A DNA stretch of 27,899 nt from a virus. The stretch is from the IMG/VR virus record IMGVR_UViG_3300025168_000499, positions 1-27,899 of that record, one strand, 5' to 3'. The notes under the pieces were generated by a model. That model saw nothing but the letters and a program-made list of their open reading frames with translations, was not told the DNA's origin and did not search any database. A program made the position numbers and the translations under genes. Of this stretch, positions 24,096 through 27,899 are shown one piece after another (positions within the stretch are counted from its first letter, which is position 1; every line of letters begins with the position of its first letter).

Positions 24096-25632
24096 TTTCA
24101 GTAAGTATTGCCGCATCAGTCATAAGAAGTAATGCCGCTACACTAACCGCAGATTCTAAACTGTTAATTGTTACCTGTGCGGGGTCAATAACCCCATCAT
24201 CAAATGCGTTTCTAACATCAGTAGTTTTACCGCAAATATATTGACCGTATTTATTTATAGGTATCTCGCCTGTATTATTACCTGCGTTCTCTATTATCGC
24301 AGTTATGGGTGCTTCTAACCCAAGACAAAATAATTTTCCAATGTGTCTTGATACATCTTCGGGGTAGGGGGTTAGGCTCATTTGAGCGAAGTATAATGCT
24401 GAACCTCCACCTGCTACCACACCACCATTCATAGCCAAACGACAAGCATTTACTGCGTCATCCACACGTTCTTTTCTTTCTAGTTGTTCGACCTCAGATT
24501 TACCACCGACATATATCTTAGATATACCATTAGTCAATCTTGATATACGATTGTTATAGTATTGTTGCATCCAATCATTAGTTGCTTCTTCTTCATAAGA
24601 AGCCAAAGAATCTAGGTGTTCGTTTAATTCATCAGACGACTCTCCACTCGCTGTAATTATAGTAGTCAAAGCAGAAGCCTGTATTTTATCACATGAGCCT
24701 ACATCAAATGAAGTTAGTTTAGTGATAGATTCTCCTAGAGAAGTCTTGAACAAATTACTTTTAGTAACTAATGCTATATCTTCCAACCATGCTTGTTGTT
24801 CGTCGGGCATACCCGATGGCTTAACTAATAATGCACTTATTTTACCCTGTGCTATATTGACTAAAAGATTCTGTAACGCTTGATGATTAAAGTCGGTGCA
24901 GAATATAGCAATAGGTTTGTTGTCTTTGACTGCTAACTCTAAAGCAGGTATCAAAGCATTGAACGTCTCAATCCTTTCGGTTGTTACTATAACCATAGGA
25001 TTATCTAAGATGCACCTAGCCTTCGGGCTGTTTATCATAACATTATGTGCGTAGCCCGATAGAACCTCTAACCCCTGCACATCTTCTGTGTATGTTTCAA
25101 AGGTAGGGCTTTTTTCTATGGTAACAGTACCTTTGCTACCTGTCTTAGCAACTACATCTGCTATTAATTTACCCAACGATGGGTCATTGTTAGCGGCGAT
25201 AGTAGCCACATCTTCGATAGAGAAGTCATCAGTCTTAGTCGCATTAAGGAAATGTATTGTTTCTTCTAAGAAGTGAGCCAAAGCATCTCTAATAACAATA
25301 GGACTCACACCTTGTTCTATCAAGGTAAGAGAACCATTACACAAAGCCTGTGCTATAAGCGTAGCAGTAGTAGTACCGTCTCCCGACTTCTCCTGTGCTT
25401 CGCTAGCGACTTCTTTAAGTAAGTCTATACCCATTTGTACGTAAGGGTCTGCATCATTAATAGCCCTAGCAACAGTAACACCATCATTAAGAATGACAGG
25501 CATACCGTTAGGGTTCTGAATGATAACCGTTCTTGCATTCACCCCTAAAGTACCCTTGACTGCGTTAGCAACCTTATTCACACCTTTGAGTAATTTACTC
25601 TTTGCTTCCATTCCTGTTAATATTGTTTCCAT
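24088..25632 (-). CDS. groEL: Group I chaperonin (GroEL-like)
   Basis: Encodes 514 residues, against about 548 in bacterial GroEL. Group I hallmarks are clear: GVNKVANAVKGTLG near the start, NDGVTVARAI (equivalent of Asp52), SGDGTTTATLIAQAL (ATP-binding GDGTTT), RVDDAVNACRLAM with GGVVAGGG (equivalent of Asp398), and DDGVIDPAQVT near the end. The C-terminal Gly-Gly-Met tail of bacterial GroEL is absent. It is not a thermosome. GAGGT lies about 8 bases before the ATG, and a GroES-like gene ends 9 bases upstream. It would form the folding chamber for viral proteins, perhaps capsid or the large tail proteins (inference). Confidence 0.92.
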   Translation of the reverse strand: METILTGMEAKSKLLKGVNKVANAVKGTLGVNARTVIIQNPNGMPVILNDGVTVARAINDADPYVQMGIDLLKEVASEAQEKSGDGTTTATLIAQALCNGSLTLIEQGVSPIVIRDALAHFLEETIHFLNATKTDDFSIEDVATIAANNDPSLGKLIADVVAKTGSKGTVTIEKSPTFETYTEDVQGLEVLSGYAHNVMINSPKARCILDNPMVIVTTERIETFNALIPALELAVKDNKPIAIFCTDFNHQALQNLLVNIAQGKISALLVKPSGMPDEQQAWLEDIALVTKSNLFKTSLGESITKLTSFDVGSCDKIQASALTTIITASGESSDELNEHLDSLASYEEEATNDWMQQYYNNRISRLTNGISKIYVGGKSEVEQLERKERVDDAVNACRLAMNGGVVAGGGSALYFAQMSLTPYPEDVSRHIGKLFCLGLEAPITAIIENAGNNTGEIPINKYGQYICGKTTDVRNAFDDGVIDPAQVTINSLESAVSVAALLLMTDAAILTESL

Positions 25633-25641
25633 AAAAATACC

Positions 25642-25932
25642 TCATATAAAATCGTCATGCACGTCTCGGTCGTAGTATTCTTCTCCACCTATATAGTAAG
25701 GTACTTCCTCACCATCAAATGCTAAGATGTCAGAATAATGCAGACAAACCTTGCCGTCATCCAATGTCATTTCTATTTTATCACCATTGAATAGTACGGT
25801 GTCTCCGCACCCTATTTCTAAGGGTACGAGAGAACCTATACTATCAATAACATATTCTTTTGCGGTAATAAGACCCGATGTACTGATTGTTTCAGCCATC
25901 TTAAGGATAACGTATTCTCCTACTGCCTTCAT
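25642..25932 (-). CDS. groES: GroES-like co-chaperonin
   Basis: Encodes 96 residues from the ATG at 25932, which overlaps the RPA stop as ATGA; an in-frame start farther upstream would lie inside the RPA gene. KAVGEYVILKMAETISTSGL resembles the first strand and mobile-loop region of GroES (V-I-V-K ... GGIVL), and the ending CGDTVLFNGDKIE with LHYSDILAFDGE parallels VGDIVIFN ... ESDILA. The loop is shorter than in bacteria, as in T4 gp31-type proteins of variable sequence. It ends with an acidic tail. The direct neighbour groEL supports the call: it would be the lid of that chaperonin. Confidence 0.8.
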   Translation of the reverse strand: MKAVGEYVILKMAETISTSGLITAKEYVIDSIGSLVPLEIGCGDTVLFNGDKIEMTLDDGKVCLHYSDILAFDGEEVPYYIGGEEYYDRDVHDDFI

Positions 25933-27098
25933 TGTTCCCACCCGTCGTTTTCCACGACAGGCTCGACCATCTGAGGGATGACATCGAAAGCATACCAACC
26001 ATTGACTGATAATCTATCTTCGCCTTCTCTACTTCTCCAAGCCCCACCTAGTAGTAGCATCTTTGTTCCTACTGCAAAGTCAATTTCTTCATCACAATAT
26101 ACATCTACTGTACCTGCCATAGATGTCATGTCTGTATCAGCACAAACTAAGATATACCCACCTTTGTCTCTTGGGTCGATATGTATTACTTCGGTAATAA
26201 CAGCGCAGTTTCTATCCCACCAACCGTCTTTACCATTGTATGTGTCGTAGTATGTACCTAATTCAGATAGTCCGGCTAGAAGATTCTCTTCGCCAATCAG
26301 ACCACCTATGATGTCAGTAGGCGCACCTTGAAATAAGTCGGCCAAAGAAGCATCAACAGTATGTACTGAGACATCTGCGTTTAAGTAGCATCTATCATTT
26401 TTGCCACCCTTCATAGGTATAGTTAATGGAGTGAATGACGGGTATTGTCTGTCAGCCGCCGCACCATTACCACTTACTTTAAGTATTTTTAAGGAATCAT
26501 TAGTACCTTGTTTTCGACCAAAGAATAATGATGTTCTTTCTCTCTCATCTTGAGGTCGAGCCGCACCGTATTTGAAGTTAGCATCACCGGATGGGAATGT
26601 TGGGTTATTCTTATCCCATACTACAAAGAAATGTGTGTTACCATTAAGCATCATCGTGTGCTTTGGTAGAGAACCTACATCACTTTCAGTACCCATACCG
26701 AACATTTCTGCCGCCAATCTTGTGTACGTTCCGTCATTGTTATCTTCAAAGACAACAACCGCACCACTGTCAATCAGTACTTGGCGTACATCATCAGTAG
26801 CAGTCATAAGTTGATTCTTCATCTTATTGTATAGTATTTTACCCCACTCTTTAGGTCTTGGTACAGAAATAAACATACCCTCGAAAACATCCGAGCCTGT
26901 TCTTCGTAGTCTAGCAGATTCAGAAGAGATTTGTCGCCCTGCGACTCTTAGTGCGAGTACCGCACAATCTTCATCAGAACGGCCTGCATTTCTCCATGCA
27001 CCCCCTTGTTCTACAAGGACTTCATCAGCCCTACTTTGCACCACATCGGGTGCTACGTTCAGCGTTTTAGCAATATTTTCTAGCATTTGGTTACTCAT
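25929..27098 (-). CDS. RPA-like single-stranded DNA-binding protein
   Basis: Encodes 389 residues. The N-terminal 100 residues are helical and charged. The rest is beta-rich with OB-fold features: a central domain around MMLNGNTHFFVVWDKNN, and a C-terminal one with CAVITEVIHIDPRDKGGYILVCADTD followed by VGTKMLLLGGAWRSREGEDRLSVNGWYAFDVIP. The last stretch resembles the closing strand pair of RPA/RFA1 OB domains. It ends with an acidic tail (VVENDGWEQ), common in SSBs. No CxxC zinc finger like that of RPA70 is seen. Location between RFC and the chaperonin in a replication unit supports it. The assignment is moderate, as OB folds diverge strongly. TGAGGT lies 8 bases upstream of the ATG. Confidence 0.55.
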   Translation of the reverse strand: MSNQMLENIAKTLNVAPDVVQSRADEVLVEQGGAWRNAGRSDEDCAVLALRVAGRQISSESARLRRTGSDVFEGMFISVPRPKEWGKILYNKMKNQLMTATDDVRQVLIDSGAVVVFEDNNDGTYTRLAAEMFGMGTESDVGSLPKHTMMLNGNTHFFVVWDKNNPTFPSGDANFKYGAARPQDERERTSLFFGRKQGTNDSLKILKVSGNGAAADRQYPSFTPLTIPMKGGKNDRCYLNADVSVHTVDASLADLFQGAPTDIIGGLIGEENLLAGLSELGTYYDTYNGKDGWWDRNCAVITEVIHIDPRDKGGYILVCADTDMTSMAGTVDVYCDEEIDFAVGTKMLLLGGAWRSREGEDRLSVNGWYAFDVIPQMVEPVVENDGWEQ

Positions 27099-27137
27099 TT
27101 TTTGTACCTCAGTTATTCTTGTCTCGTCCCTAATACG

Positions 27138-27146
27138 GTTATAAAG
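27138..27146 (-). promoter_or_regulatory. TATA-like element at the end of rfc
   Basis: The minus strand reads TCTTTATAACC at the stop of the RFC gene, 40 bases before the RPA-like ATG. That spacing would leave a leader of about 10-15 bases, enough to include the TGAGGT ribosome site. It is the best-spaced of the three TTTATAAC copies in this half. Confidence 0.3.
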
Positions 27147-27899
27147 AATGCGGTTGCATCAACATTCTCAAGAAATTACCCTTGACAATATCTTCATCAA
27201 TCCCACTCATCAAATCCCTTTCGGCTGTTATAGCCGCATCAATGACTGTCATTTTGCCGTTGCTAGTAGCATCGGACTCTATTGCGTAATCAAATACGCT
27301 TCTTATGGTCTGCTTTACATCGTTCTTACCGAACAACTTCATAGCATTAGTGAAATCTTTCTCACGAAAACATAGAGTTAATAGAAACTTACTATCAAAC
27401 TCTTTTACCATTAAACTATGTAGGAATGCTTTACCTTTCTGTTCGCCTAATGAGTCGTAAGCCTGCAAAGCATTGATAGCATTCCTTAAGTCGCCATTAT
27501 GTGCTTCACAAATCATACGCAATTCTCCATCAGTTATAGAAACGCTCTCATATACAGCGATATATTGTAATCTCTCGAACATTTCATCTATCTCTATCGG
27601 TCTAAACTCTAATGTCCTACATCTTGAACGTAAGTAAGGACTTACTTTTTCGATATTATTACAAGTAAGAATGAAAAGACCTTGGGCATTCTCTATTACA
27701 CCCTTCAAAGCACCCTGTGCTTCGGGTGTTAATTGGTCTGCTTCGTCTAGTAGTATGTATTGTTTATAGTTGCCGGAACGTGTCAAGGGCAATAACTCTT
27801 CTTCAACAAATGCTATGCCTCTAGTTTTCTTAGATGAAGCATTGAATATATGTAAGGGGTAGCCGAAATGATTAGCGATAACGTGGGCGTAAGTGGTTT
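27139..27899 (-). CDS. rfcS: RFC small subunit, clamp loader (N-terminus outside window)
   Basis: The frame stays open to the window end, so the gene is truncated there, with 252 complete residues visible plus a partial codon. The first visible residues TTYAHVIANHFGY are the end of a Walker A (GKTT). YILLDEADQLTPEAQGAL is Walker B, ILTCNNIEKVSPYLRSRC holds sensor 1 and the SRC arginine finger typical of RFC, and HNGDLRNAINALQAYD is sensor 2. A helical C-terminal collar domain follows. Archaeal RFC small subunits are about 320 residues, so about 50-70 are missing. It would load the PCNA-like clamp encoded downstream in the same unit. It may act alone or with a large subunit encoded elsewhere. 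Confidence 0.9.
   Translation of the reverse strand, partial: TTYAHVIANHFGYPLHIFNASSKKTRGIAFVEEELLPLTRSGNYKQYILLDEADQLTPEAQGALKGVIENAQGLFILTCNNIEKVSPYLRSRCRTLEFRPIEIDEMFERLQYIAVYESVSITDGELRMICEAHNGDLRNAINALQAYDSLGEQKGKAFLHSLMVKEFDSKFLLTLCFREKDFTNAMKLFGKNDVKQTIRSVFDYAIESDATSNGKMTVIDAAITAERDLMSGIDEDIVKGNFLRMLMQPHSL

Noticed and set aside
24088-25632. Thermosome (group II chaperonin)
   Set aside because: The motifs and the neighbouring GroES-like gene fit group I, so the expected archaeal thermosome label was dropped.
25933-25998. Longer N-terminus for GroES
   Set aside because: The extra 22 residues are Cys/Arg-rich, unlike GroES, and lie inside the RPA-like gene. The start at 25932 matches the family and gives an ATGA overlap.
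25978-26250. Plus-strand open frames opposite the RPA-like gene
   Set aside because: Low-complexity Ser/Pro-rich products antisense to a well-supported gene; judged shadows.
27790-27792. TTG start for the RFC small subunit
   Set aside because: The frame continues upstream to the window end with Walker A-linked residues (TTYAHVIANHFGY), so the gene is truncated by the window rather than starting here.

Overview
The window looks like part of the genome of a tailed archaeal virus (Caudoviricetes, HK97-type lineage). The gene complement resembles that of magroviruses, the uncultivated viruses assigned to marine Group II Euryarchaeota (Ca. Poseidoniales). Three things support this. The plus-strand half is a siphovirus-like neck and tail module. 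The minus-strand half encodes archaeal/eukaryotic-type replication proteins: family B DNA polymerase, PCNA-like clamp, RFC-type clamp loader, AEP primase and an RPA-like protein. The DNA is AT-rich and almost gap-free, with many one-base spacers and ATGA overlaps. Assignment to a named virus group is inference from gene content; I could not run searches.

Plus strand, 1-16476: the tail end of an upstream gene (1-66) is followed by five small genes. Three of these (671, 1045, 1295) combine a coil or charged segment with one membrane span and look like a holin/XhlA-type membrane set; one of them also carries a SAP DNA-binding domain. Next come the head-tail connector (1437), a gp10-like completion protein (1979), a tail terminator with an added LamG-like domain (2649), the major tail tube protein (3763), a small Lys-rich protein (4990), tail assembly chaperones G and G-T joined by a probable -1 ribosomal frameshift (5251-5897), the tape measure (5900) and a giant 2414-residue baseplate/hub/fibre protein (9232-16476). 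The order matches the classical siphovirus morphogenesis order.

Minus strand, 27899-16469, in transcription order: RFC small subunit (truncated by the window end), RPA-like ssDNA-binding protein, GroES, GroEL (group I), RecA/Sak4-like ATPase, PCNA-like clamp, small HTH protein, zinc microprotein, PolB, zinc-ribbon protein, Cas4/RecB-like nuclease, zinc microprotein, AEP primase with a PriL-like Cys region, zinc microprotein, and XPF/ERCC4-type nuclease with helix-hairpin-helix motifs. Together these could supply clamp loading, synthesis, priming, ssDNA protection and recombination/end processing, plus a folding chamber for viral proteins. The two transcription units converge and overlap by 8 bases at 16469-16476.

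There is no stretch above 60 bases without a gene. The two largest gaps (3711-3762 and 5194-5250) bracket the tail tube cassette and each hold a small AAGG-N4-CCTT hairpin. I saw no tRNA, rRNA, CRISPR array, insertion sequence, integrase or attachment site. The strongest unusual signals are the CCCTTTG frameshift site, the group I chaperonin pair in an archaeal-type replication operon, four zinc-ribbon small proteins threaded between replication genes, and non-canonical PolB active-site motifs.
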